NCBI RefSeq assembly: GCF_022811725.1 | Contig: NZ_CP094527.1 | Location: 7,130,001 to 7,194,000, forward strand | Length of the DNA: 64,000 nt | Source of the DNA: Mucilaginibacter sp. SMC90 | GTDB lineage: Bacteria; Bacteroidota; Bacteroidia; Sphingobacteriales; Sphingobacteriaceae | Direction: 5' to 3' | Shown here: positions 17,275-24,928 of the stretch, one piece after another | Layout of the letters: every line of letters begins with the position of its first letter | How positions within the stretch are numbered: position 1 is the stretch's first letter | Notes under the pieces: model-generated | The model's input: only the letters and a program-made list of their open reading frames with translations | What the model was told of the DNA's origin: nothing | Database searches by the model: none | Program-made: the position numbers and the translations under genes

Positions 17275-18597
17275 TTAATCAAATTTATACCTGGTAAACC
17301 ACTTATCGTTAAGTGTAAAACCAAGATGGATGTTTACGTAGTTTTCTTTAACTAAACCGTTAACCAATGAACCACGCTGGCCAACTTCGGCAGCGATATT
17401 GATTTTGTAGTAGCTTCCGTTATTTGAACGCAACGGTAAACCTAAACCTACAGTACCGGCATAGCGTTTAATTGTTGTGCCGTTGATGTGCATATAGGTT
17501 TGATCATATATTGCACCTATTCGATAATCAACTGTTGCAAGATAGTTTCTGATAGTTGAGATGTTTGGGGTATATGAACCACCGATATTGAAAGTTTTGC
17601 TATCCTGTAAACCCTGGTTTACACCGGCAATTGATAAATCAGACCATTTACCCATTGAATAATCGGCACCAACAAGAAACTTGCCGTCGCTTTGAAAAGA
17701 GATACCAAACCTGTTGATCTGCGGTAATTTCAATTTTGATTTGGGCCCGGTTGTGCTAACCACACTATCAGCAGCTATATCCTGATTTCCGTTTGAATCA
17801 TTAAAATACTGGCTTACAACAAAGCTGCTTTGCGTGTGCAGCTTTGTACCGGCCGAGGCCGAATAGCCTAAAACAAGGTGCTTGGTTTCAGAAAAATCAA
17901 ATGAATACTGCAAACCATAATCATAGTTAATGCCGCCTATAGCGTTGCTTGATTCAATTTTCGAATTTATAGCGCCTGCAAGGCCTGGTATTTCGGTAGT
18001 GGCAATATCTTTTATATTACCAAATATGTATGATACGTTTGCACCTAATAACAGGTGTTTGCCTATGCCAAAACCATATCCCAAATATGCTTTTGATAAG
18101 CTACCATCACCGCTATAGCTATAATTGGTTACGTTAGTATCGGCAGGTGAGCCGGATGTACCTAATTTATTTACCGATTTTGTATAGTTATAACCACGCT
18201 CGCTGTATGGCAATAAACCAAAGCTCAAGGCCGAACGTTTTGAAGTAGGAATAGCAAATGCAATATGGTTAAGCCTGAAATTGCTGTTTTTTTGGCTGGC
18301 CGAACCTGTTTGGCTCAGGCTTAAAAAGTTAGCATACAAACCAACATCAATAGTTGTTAAATTAACTGCACCGTATGAAGCAGGGTTTACAACGTTGATA
18401 TTATTAAAAAAACCTATCCTATTGGTAGCTACGCTAATGCCGCCCATACCTATATTTTGGCCCATTAACTGAGGATCAATATCGCCTATACCGTAACGTG
18501 AATATGGAGAGCTTGAGGTTGCCGTTGATTGCGCATGTGCTGAAAAAGCGGCAACAGCCAATAAAAGTGTTATAAAAAACCGGGTATATTTAATCAT
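17275..18597 (-). CDS. Putative outer-membrane beta-barrel protein
   Basis: A 440-residue exported protein: signal peptide (cut near AHAQ, residue 23), then the characteristic SSPYSRYGIGD and GMGGISVATN, a pattern seen in FadL/PorV-like Bacteroidota outer-membrane proteins. The rest is amphipathic beta strand ending in an aromatic terminal strand (KWFTRYKFD). It overlaps the coaX stop region by 8 nt and is followed after 8 bp by lptC; this coaX-OMP-lptC order is common in the group, pointing to a housekeeping envelope role. Cargo unknown. Confidence 0.75.
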   Translation of the reverse strand: MIKYTRFFITLLLAVAAFSAHAQSTATSSSPYSRYGIGDIDPQLMGQNIGMGGISVATNRIGFFNNINVVNPASYGAVNLTTIDVGLYANFLSLSQTGSASQKNSNFRLNHIAFAIPTSKRSALSFGLLPYSERGYNYTKSVNKLGTSGSPADTNVTNYSYSGDGSLSKAYLGYGFGIGKHLLLGANVSYIFGNIKDIATTEIPGLAGAINSKIESSNAIGGINYDYGLQYSFDFSETKHLVLGYSASAGTKLHTQSSFVVSQYFNDSNGNQDIAADSVVSTTGPKSKLKLPQINRFGISFQSDGKFLVGADYSMGKWSDLSIAGVNQGLQDSKTFNIGGSYTPNISTIRNYLATVDYRIGAIYDQTYMHINGTTIKRYAGTVGLGLPLRSNNGSYYKINIAAEVGQRGSLVNGLVKENYVNIHLGFTLNDKWFTRYKFD

Positions 18598-19333
18598 TAT
18601 GCTTTTGTATAGCTTCGTTTAAACCTTTTAAAACCAAATATGGTTCAATTTTTATGTAGCGGGCAAAGATGCTATTTTTCAGTAGAGTATCAAAAAAAAT
18701 GCTGTCGCCCCCGCTTAGTATAATATTCAGTTGTTCGCCCATGGTTTTATAGCTTTCAATAAAACCGATAAGCTCATATTTTACTCCGTTTTGTACTCCC
18801 GAACGGATAGCGGTTGTTGTATTATTTCCGTATGGCGTATTAAAATCCGTATCCGCCTCAATAAGCGGCAAACCCGCCGTATAATTATTTAAAGCCTTAT
18901 AACGCATATTTAAGCCCGGCGATATACTGCCGCCAAAATAATTTCCACCGGCATCAACACCATCATAAGTGATGGCCGTGCCCCCGGTAATTACAAGGCT
19001 ATTTTGGCCGGGGAACATATTATATGCGCCGATAACCGCAGCTAACCTGTCAGGCCCAAGGGTTTCCGGTGTTAAATAGTGGTTACTTATTCCGCTGGTC
19101 ATTAAAGTATTAAAATGTATCAGCGGAATTTTTTTTCCCAGCATGGCCTGCCATGCTTCTGTATGTTTCTTTACCGACGAGATGATTGCCTTAACAGGAT
19201 TGTACTTGTTAAGCAAAGCATCCAGTACCGGCATATCAATGGTTTCATACTGGTTAGCCTCAAGCATTTCATCCAGTTTAAAAACTGCGATTTTGATGAG
19301 CGTATTACCGATATCAATAACCAGACTGGTCAT
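18590..19333 (-). CDS. coaX: Type III pantothenate kinase
   Basis: A 247-residue cytoplasmic kinase that phosphorylates pantothenate, the first committed step of coenzyme A synthesis, in the ASKHA fold. The phosphate-1 motif is VIDIGNTLIKIAVF (Asp7), the substrate motif is GPDRLAAVIGAYN, and GTAITYDG carries the phosphate-2 region. The ATG at 19333 shares one base with the purQ stop (TGATG), which fixes the start and suggests translational coupling; a TTG three bases upstream is less likely. Its 3' end overlaps the outer-membrane gene by 8 nt. Confidence 0.95.
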   Translation of the reverse strand: MTSLVIDIGNTLIKIAVFKLDEMLEANQYETIDMPVLDALLNKYNPVKAIISSVKKHTEAWQAMLGKKIPLIHFNTLMTSGISNHYLTPETLGPDRLAAVIGAYNMFPGQNSLVITGGTAITYDGVDAGGNYFGGSISPGLNMRYKALNNYTAGLPLIEADTDFNTPYGNNTTTAIRSGVQNGVKYELIGFIESYKTMGEQLNIILSGGDSIFFDTLLKNSIFARYIKIEPYLVLKGLNEAIQKHND

Positions 19334-20025
19334 CAAGCCCTAACTATTGACAATATAGATTCAAAAATAGCTAAACCATCCTCATTAGCCAGCAAACCAT
19401 CGGCAGCACGCTCAGGGTGCGGCATTAAGCCAAATACATTCCTGGTTAGGTTTGTAACGCCTGCTATATTTTCCAATGATCCGTTAGGGTTTGAGTCGGC
19501 GGTGATATTACCTGCCTCGTCGCAATACCTGAACATTACCTGGTCGTTATCGTTAAGGGCTTTGATCACATCGGCATCAGCAAAATAGTTGCCTTCGCCA
19601 TGTGCAATCGGGATCCTTAATGCCTGCTGCGGATCAAGCTGCGCAGTAAGTAATGAATTTGATGTTTGCGGTTTTAAGTAAATGTTGCGGCAAATAAATT
19701 TACGGTTAGTATTATGCAATAAAGCACCAGGCAACAAACCGGCTTCGGTCAAAATCTGGAAGCCATTGCAAATACCCATTACATAACCACCTTTTGCAGC
19801 AAACTGGACAACCTCCTGCATAATTGGCGAAAAACGGGAAATGGCACCTGAACGCAGATAATCGCCAAATGAAAAACCACCAGGTAAAACAACAAAGTCA
19901 ACACCTTGCAGGTCATGATCTTTATGCCATAACCTCACTACTTGCTGACCCATTACCTTTTCTAATACGTATATGATATCTTCATCACAATTAGAACCGG
20001 GAAATATAACTACTCCAAACTTCAT
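19333..20025 (-). CDS. purQ: Phosphoribosylformylglycinamidine synthase, glutaminase subunit
   Basis: A 230-residue class I glutamine amidotransferase that supplies ammonia to PurL in purine synthesis (FGAR to FGAM). The nucleophile Cys86 lies in GICNGFQIL, the His-Glu pair in GLMPHPERAAD near the C-terminus, and VVLPGGFSFGDYLRSGAI is the family stretch. A separate PurQ implies a small-type PurL/PurS system elsewhere. It leads the run purQ-coaX-OMP-lptC, joined to coaX by a one-base stop/start overlap. Confidence 0.96.
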   Translation of the reverse strand: MKFGVVIFPGSNCDEDIIYVLEKVMGQQVVRLWHKDHDLQGVDFVVLPGGFSFGDYLRSGAISRFSPIMQEVVQFAAKGGYVMGICNGFQILTEAGLLPGALLHNTNRKFICRNIYLKPQTSNSLLTAQLDPQQALRIPIAHGEGNYFADADVIKALNDNDQVMFRYCDEAGNITADSNPNGSLENIAGVTNLTRNVFGLMPHPERAADGLLANEDGLAIFESILSIVRA

Positions 20026-20126
20026 CAGAATTATTTAAAAAATTGGCGTTGAACCTAAATAGCTTATTGTTATAGTTTCAGGCTACAAAACTAACATAAC
20101 CGCCGAAATAAGGACGAATGTAAAAG

Positions 20127-21113
20127 TTAAAATTTGTTAAACTGAAAGTAAATGATGCTGATAAACAACAGTAAATACAGGATTTCATAAAACCAGCGCC
20201 TGGTTGCGTACAAAAAATAATAGGCAAAAAACACGGTTGCCGGCACCGCACAAAGCAAAAAATGGCTCAGGCGAAATTCCGAATTAAGATAAAATGAGAG
20301 CGCTGTGATCAAAAAAATAAAAAACAACAGCTGAAATGTTTTGCGGATCTGCACGTAACTTTTAAAGAAATTTTGCTGCAGCTTAAAAAAACAAAGTACC
20401 AGTATCAAAATAACCGGCGCCAGCAACAGGTAATTGTAAGAATTTATGCTGATATGATCCGGAAATTTTTTGCCCAAAGGCGACCAGATATGGCTAAACC
20501 TGGGCAGCATATCATTCATAAAATAAATAACCGCCAGGAAAAAAAACACGGTTACATAACCCAATATTGAAATAACCCATTCGCGCCAGTTGAATGGCCT
20601 GTATATAATAAGTGCCACCCATATAGCCAGGAACAAATAAATAAAAGGGAAATAAACAAGCGAACCTACCGCTACGATCATGCCCACATCATAAGTTGCT
20701 GATTTAACATCATCGCCTTTATAAAGGTTAAACAATTTATACAGCATCCAAATGAGCAGAAAATTACAAATGAGTGGGGCGCTTAAGGTTAAAAATGGTG
20801 TAAACAAGCCCGACAGTGTGATATACATCAGCGCCGGCAAAAACGTTGGCTTGCCTAATAAGTTATGATGATTGATCAATGAGTTAAGCAGCAAGGCCTG
20901 TGCAAATACAAGTCCGCCGGCCAGTATCACATTAAGCAGGGGCGAAAACGCGTATTCATATTTTACGGGGACCAGCAGCCTCGCAAATGGTTCTACAAAA
21001 ATAAACTCAACCTTTTCAGGAATTTGCACCATGAAACCTATCCGGAGCACAAGCAGCAAAATGGCCAGCCACACGATATTGAAGGGATTATAGTTCCGGA
21101 AAAGATTGATCAT
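20127..21113 (-). CDS. DUF6427 polytopic membrane protein
   Basis: A protein of about 328 residues with roughly nine or ten hydrophobic helices spread over its length, and short charged loops such as YRPFNWREW and FKLQQNFFKSYVQIRKT. I chose the ATG at 21113 (MINLFRNYNPFN), the common start of these Bacteroidota proteins; an upstream in-frame start would add nine polar residues. The family's function is unknown. It sits 100 bp upstream of purQ with its own gap, so co-transcription is uncertain. Confidence 0.8.
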   Translation of the reverse strand: MINLFRNYNPFNIVWLAILLLVLRIGFMVQIPEKVEFIFVEPFARLLVPVKYEYAFSPLLNVILAGGLVFAQALLLNSLINHHNLLGKPTFLPALMYITLSGLFTPFLTLSAPLICNFLLIWMLYKLFNLYKGDDVKSATYDVGMIVAVGSLVYFPFIYLFLAIWVALIIYRPFNWREWVISILGYVTVFFFLAVIYFMNDMLPRFSHIWSPLGKKFPDHISINSYNYLLLAPVILILVLCFFKLQQNFFKSYVQIRKTFQLLFFIFLITALSFYLNSEFRLSHFLLCAVPATVFFAYYFLYATRRWFYEILYLLLFISIIYFQFNKF

Positions 21114-21373
21114 AATGTGCGGCCGTATTTGCGGTTGCAAAATTAGCAGAAAAATCTATCTGAATCAGAATTTACGGAATTAGAAGATTACCAGAACCTA
21201 ATGTATTTTCACCGCATTAGCTCAAGTCCTGAATAAAGGCCTCTTTACTTTGGGGATTTGTGCTTTACGTAGGCTCATTGATCCATTACTTAAGCCCTAC
21301 CCACAACACTTGCGCCAGAATGGGGGCTTGTGCTTGTTGTTATCATTAAGTGATCTGTTACTTTAGCCCTACC

Positions 21374-22363
21374 CTATCTTGCATATTGCTTTACCAATTT
21401 ATCAACTATGGCGGCAGTTTCATCCGGAAAATCAACTACGATCTTTTTATTATCGTTGATCCAGTTATTTAAATGACCATTGAACTTATCATTTATTTCG
21501 CTCACCACCGGAACTCCCAGCTTAGAGGCCGAAAGCGCATTACACTGCTGCTCGTATTGCCCTTTCATGGGTATCATCATCACTTTTTTCTGTAAAAACA
21601 AGGCTTCGGCCGGGCCTTCAAAGCCGCCGCCGGTAAGCAGGCCGGTGCAGCTGGCCAGGCTTTTGTTAAAAGCTTCATTATTTACCGGGAAAATCTCTAC
21701 GTTTCCGGATTGATAAGCTTGTTTTTGACGTTTCGAAAATACCTGCCATTTAACTTCTTTTTGAGCGCTCAGATATTTTACAAGGGTTTTATCATCATAT
21801 GCCGGCAGGTAAACAGTGTAATGCCCCAAATCCGAAGTTTCCATCCTCCTGATCTCACCGCGGATCACCGGGGTATTGATAAAAGTATCATAGCGCTCAA
21901 AATGAAAGCCCACATGATAAGTAGTTGGCGAATAGTTTTTTAAAAGCCACTGTGCAAAGGGATCCTTTTTTTCGGGCCGCGGCGTGTTGGGCGATACAAA
22001 TGAACATTGATGGCTTAAAGATACCGATGGTACACCGCGCAACTTACAGGCCCAGGCACTTACTGGTTCAAAATCATTGATGATGAGATCGTATTGTTTT
22101 AAGGGGAGACTTCGCAGATCGCGCTGAAACTGGCGCAGGTTCATGATTTTCCAGGTAGCCCAGTTATCTACCCCGCCATTGGTGCCAAATACAAAACTTA
22201 CGCCATGAAAGCGATATTTGAGGGGCTGCGATAATGACACCTCGGCTTCGGTGCCGCTCACCAGCAGATCTACCTCGCCGTATTGCTGCAGCAAAGGAAC
22301 AATTTCTCTTGCCCGGCTTATATGTCCGTTACCTGTTCCCTGTATACCAAACAGTATCTTCAT
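21374..22363 (-). CDS. GT28/MurG-like glycosyltransferase
   Basis: A 329-residue GT-B enzyme. The N-terminal GIQGTGNGHISRAREIVPLL has the glycine-rich loop and the GHISRA motif of MurG/UDP-glucuronosyltransferase-type proteins. The C-terminal half has the donor-binding LLTGGGFEGPAEALFLQKKVMMIPMKGQYEQQCNA, the usual GGG and Gln/Glu signature. Such proteins are often annotated simply as glycosyl transferases. The acceptor and sugar are unknown. It lies upstream of nothing obvious and follows the LpxH-like gene by 121 bp on the same strand, so a lipid or envelope substrate is possible. Confidence 0.85.
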   Translation of the reverse strand: MKILFGIQGTGNGHISRAREIVPLLQQYGEVDLLVSGTEAEVSLSQPLKYRFHGVSFVFGTNGGVDNWATWKIMNLRQFQRDLRSLPLKQYDLIINDFEPVSAWACKLRGVPSVSLSHQCSFVSPNTPRPEKKDPFAQWLLKNYSPTTYHVGFHFERYDTFINTPVIRGEIRRMETSDLGHYTVYLPAYDDKTLVKYLSAQKEVKWQVFSKRQKQAYQSGNVEIFPVNNEAFNKSLASCTGLLTGGGFEGPAEALFLQKKVMMIPMKGQYEQQCNALSASKLGVPVVSEINDKFNGHLNNWINDNKKIVVDFPDETAAIVDKLVKQYAR

Positions 22364-22484
22364 TAAAATAATTTCTTTTCAAAAAGGATGATGCTTGTGC
22401 GGCAAAACATGTATTGACATGCTGATTTATCCGCACCAATATTAAGGGGGTTAATTTAGCAAAGAAAAACGTTTTCGGTATTAA

Positions 22485-23339
22485 TTAATCATTTTCGTGC
22501 TTAAAACGCTCCAATAAATTTTTAACATCGAGCATCGCATTCAGGTCTTCCGAATCGGTTTTATCGTCTTCATCAGTATCTGTATTAAAATCGTCTGGTT
22601 TATATTTAAACACCTCCCATTTGCCATTGTAATATTCCAGCGCGCTTAAGCTTTCTACCCAATCGCCCGAATTGAGATAAAGTACTGAGCCCGTGTTTTG
22701 GGTTGATGTAATTTCCCTGATCTCGGCATGGTGAATATGCCCGCAAATCACATAGCCGTATTCCTTATCTACAGCCAGGTCGGCCGCTGTTTGTTCAAAC
22801 TGGTTAATAAATTTTACGGCCTCCTTAAAACGGGCTTTCACTTTTTGCGAAAAACTCATTTTTTGCCTGCCGATAGCTGTTAGGAACCAATTTACAAAAC
22901 TGTTGATCAAAATTAATGTATCGTACCCTACCGCACCTAATTTGGCCAGCCATTTGGAGTGCTGCATGGTAACGTCAAATACGTCCCCGTGAAAGATCCA
23001 GGCTTTTTTGCCATCGATATTTAACACCAGCTTATCAAGCAGCTGAAAAGTGCCCATGTTAAAATCGGTGAACTTACGCAGCATTTCATCGTGGTTGCCG
23101 GTTAAATAATAAACCGGGATGCCGTCGGTAACAAACTTAAGAATGCGGCGCACTACCTTCATATGGGCTTCGGGCCAGTACGATTTACTAAATTGCCAAA
23201 TATCAATAATATCGCCGTTAAGGATAAGGATTTTGGGCTTGATGCTTTTTAAATATTTAAGCAATTCTTTTGCGTGACAGCCGTACGTGCCAAGGTGCAC
23301 ATCAGATATTACTACAATATCAACTTCGCGTTTTGCCAT
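22485..23339 (-). CDS. LpxH-like metallophosphoesterase
   Basis: A 284-residue calcineurin-type phosphoesterase annotated in Bacteroidota as UDP-2,3-diacylglucosamine diphosphatase, the lipid A step yielding lipid X. All metal motifs are present: ISDVHLG, NGDIIDIW, GNHDE, HGDVFD and CGHIHHAE. The acidic tail (DDFNTDTDEDDKTDSED) is peculiar to this group. It is longer than E. coli LpxH (about 240), and this family also includes proteins of untested specificity, so lipid A work is a family inference. A small membrane peptide gene lies 69 bp upstream. Confidence 0.85.
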   Translation of the reverse strand: MAKREVDIVVISDVHLGTYGCHAKELLKYLKSIKPKILILNGDIIDIWQFSKSYWPEAHMKVVRRILKFVTDGIPVYYLTGNHDEMLRKFTDFNMGTFQLLDKLVLNIDGKKAWIFHGDVFDVTMQHSKWLAKLGAVGYDTLILINSFVNWFLTAIGRQKMSFSQKVKARFKEAVKFINQFEQTAADLAVDKEYGYVICGHIHHAEIREITSTQNTGSVLYLNSGDWVESLSALEYYNGKWEVFKYKPDDFNTDTDEDDKTDSEDLNAMLDVKNLLERFKHEND

Positions 23340-23407
23340 TAAATTAAGGGGTTATTTTACAGGCCGGCAAGGTATGCCGGAAAACAACATTTTTAATAAA
23401 GCAACGA

Positions 23408-23518
23408 TTACTCGTCGTCCTCATCTTCGTTAACTGTCAATTCATATGGGCTGGCATAGAAGCAGCCGACAAGTATCAGCAACCCTATAACTACCAAGTA
23501 AGCATACTCAAAATTCAT
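23408..23518 (-). CDS. 36-residue single-span membrane peptide, unannotated type
   Basis: A short ORF in the gap between the LpxH-like and DinB genes. From the ATG at 23518 it reads MNFEYAYLV, then a hydrophobic core (VVIGLLILVGCFYA) and an acidic end ELTVNEDEDDE before TAA. This is a clean one-helix design: short N-terminus, about 18-residue span, acidic tail. The acidic tail echoes that of the neighbouring LpxH-like protein. No RBS is evident, as usual in this phylum. I do not recognise a family; conservation in relatives would decide whether it is real. Confidence 0.5.
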   Translation of the reverse strand: MNFEYAYLVVIGLLILVGCFYASPYELTVNEDEDDE

Positions 23519-23588
23519 TACAAAGATTTTTACAAATGTCTGAAATTTAACATTATCCTACTGTTAAGACTACATTAAATATAAAAGG

Positions 23589-24122
23589 TTACTTTGCTGT
23601 GTTAAATTTATTTTTTGTTCTGTCGAGCTGTTTTAGGTGGTGCTGTAAGTGGATGCGGATAAACTTAAACCATTGTTTGGCATTAAGCATTCCCAGCCGC
23701 GGATGCTTGTATTTGCTTGCGTTAGAAGACGCCGGGATGAGCGGTGCGGTAGTATCAACACGCTTACGGCATTTAATGATGAGGTTTTTGGCATCCTCTT
23801 TACTGATCTTATTGGCAGCCATTTTATCATTAACCGCATTGGGAACTTTGGTTTTAACCGGCGGAAATTTACCCAGCAGCAACAAGATCCTTCCTTCCCA
23901 GTTAATACCCTTTTTAGTGGGTTCGCAATTACCATGTGTACAACGTTCAAGCGCTATTGACGAGCCAAGTGTAGCCTGCATGATATGACTATAAACTTCG
24001 GCGAACGACCAGCTGCCATCCGGAGGAGTAACGTCAAAGAGCTCATCCGGAATCAGGTCCAGTTGCCTGCGGTATTCATCAAGGGCTGCATCAATAGCTT
24101 TACGTTCGTTGGCAATACTCAT
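23589..24122 (-). CDS. DinB-like putative metalloenzyme
   Basis: A 177-residue four-helix protein of the DinB/YfiT superfamily. The expected metal histidines are visible: His46 in EVYSHIMQ and a pair in IRIHLQHHLKQL near residue 157-161. The region WSFAEVYSHIMQATLG is the typical helix 2. Some relatives are thiol transferases (bacillithiol or mycothiol); the substrate here is unknown. Its start overlaps the stop of the upstream nucleotidase gene in ATGA, so the two are translationally coupled. Confidence 0.8.
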   Translation of the reverse strand: MSIANERKAIDAALDEYRRQLDLIPDELFDVTPPDGSWSFAEVYSHIMQATLGSSIALERCTHGNCEPTKKGINWEGRILLLLGKFPPVKTKVPNAVNDKMAANKISKEDAKNLIIKCRKRVDTTAPLIPASSNASKYKHPRLGMLNAKQWFKFIRIHLQHHLKQLDRTKNKFNTAK

Positions 24123-24814
24123 AAAAGTAAAGTTAACTCTTTTAGATGAGCAATCTGCACGGGTACATCTTGGGGCTTTTCGGCGTTGAACGGGTTAAAA
24201 TAAATGGCGTCTATACCAAAATTCAATGCCCCCCGAATATCGGCTTCAATGCTGTCCCCTATCATTACACTTTCTTCTTTTAATGCCCCGGCCAGGTCAA
24301 GTGCATGTTGAAATATGGCTTTATCGGGTTTATTAACACCCACATCCTCAGAAATAATGATGTTTTGAAAATACTTTGCCAAATCCGTTCCTGCAATTTT
24401 TATGCGGGTTGAATCTTTAAACCCGTTCGAGATCAGGTGCAGTGTATATTTTGATTGCAGGTATTGCAGCGTTTCATGCGCATGCGGAAACAAGTTGGTT
24501 TTGGTAGGGCAAAGTTTCACATAAGCATCCTCAAAATCAGCCGGCATCAAATCAGGGTGCAAACCAAGGTCAGTAAAAGTTGATTTGAAGCGGGCTTCCC
24601 GCAATTCATCTTTAGTGATTTCGCCAACGTGATATTGCGCCCAAAGGCGGTGGTTGTTGCGGGTATAAGTTTCAATGAATAACTCGGCGGACTGCAGGCC
24701 TATTTCAGCAAGCTGATGGATAACATATAGTTCATGCAGGGCCTCTTCGGCATTTTTATCAAAATCCCAAATGGTATGGTCAAGATCAAAGAAGATGTGC
24801 TTGTATTGTTTCAT
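24119..24814 (-). CDS. YjjG-type HAD pyrimidine nucleotidase
   Basis: A 231-residue haloacid-dehalogenase hydrolase, nearest the YjjG family that removes phosphate from non-canonical pyrimidine nucleotides. HAD motif I is FFDLDHTIWDF (Asp10, Asp12), motif II is LHLISNGFKDS, and motif III/IV is GVNKPDKAIFQHAL followed by MIGDSIEADIRGALNFG. The helical cap falls between motif I and II. The stop overlaps the DinB start by 4 nt. The first residues MKQYKHIFFD give a normal start. House-cleaning of nucleotides is the likely role. Confidence 0.9.
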   Translation of the reverse strand: MKQYKHIFFDLDHTIWDFDKNAEEALHELYVIHQLAEIGLQSAELFIETYTRNNHRLWAQYHVGEITKDELREARFKSTFTDLGLHPDLMPADFEDAYVKLCPTKTNLFPHAHETLQYLQSKYTLHLISNGFKDSTRIKIAGTDLAKYFQNIIISEDVGVNKPDKAIFQHALDLAGALKEESVMIGDSIEADIRGALNFGIDAIYFNPFNAEKPQDVPVQIAHLKELTLLL

Positions 24815-24818
24815 GTCG

Positions 24819-24923
24819 GATTTCGGAATTTCGATTTCGGATTGTTTATTTTTTGATTTAGAAATCGAAAATTCAAAATTAAAAAATCTTAATTGCTAAA
24901 TCCGAAATCGAACATCCGAAATC
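24819..24923. repeat. CGGATTTCG inverted repeat between nucleotidase and M60 genes
   Basis: The 25-nt arms 24819-24843 and 24899-24923 are inverted with two mismatches around a 55-nt AT-rich loop that itself contains AAATCGAAAATTC. The arms are made of GATTTCGG units. It fills almost the whole gap between the M60 peptidase stop and the start of the nucleotidase gene on the same strand. A related ATTTCGGATATCGGAATTTTGATTTC string follows aconitase near 44821-44850 in parts, suggesting a dispersed family. Confidence 0.7.
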
Positions 24924-24928
24924 CCAAA

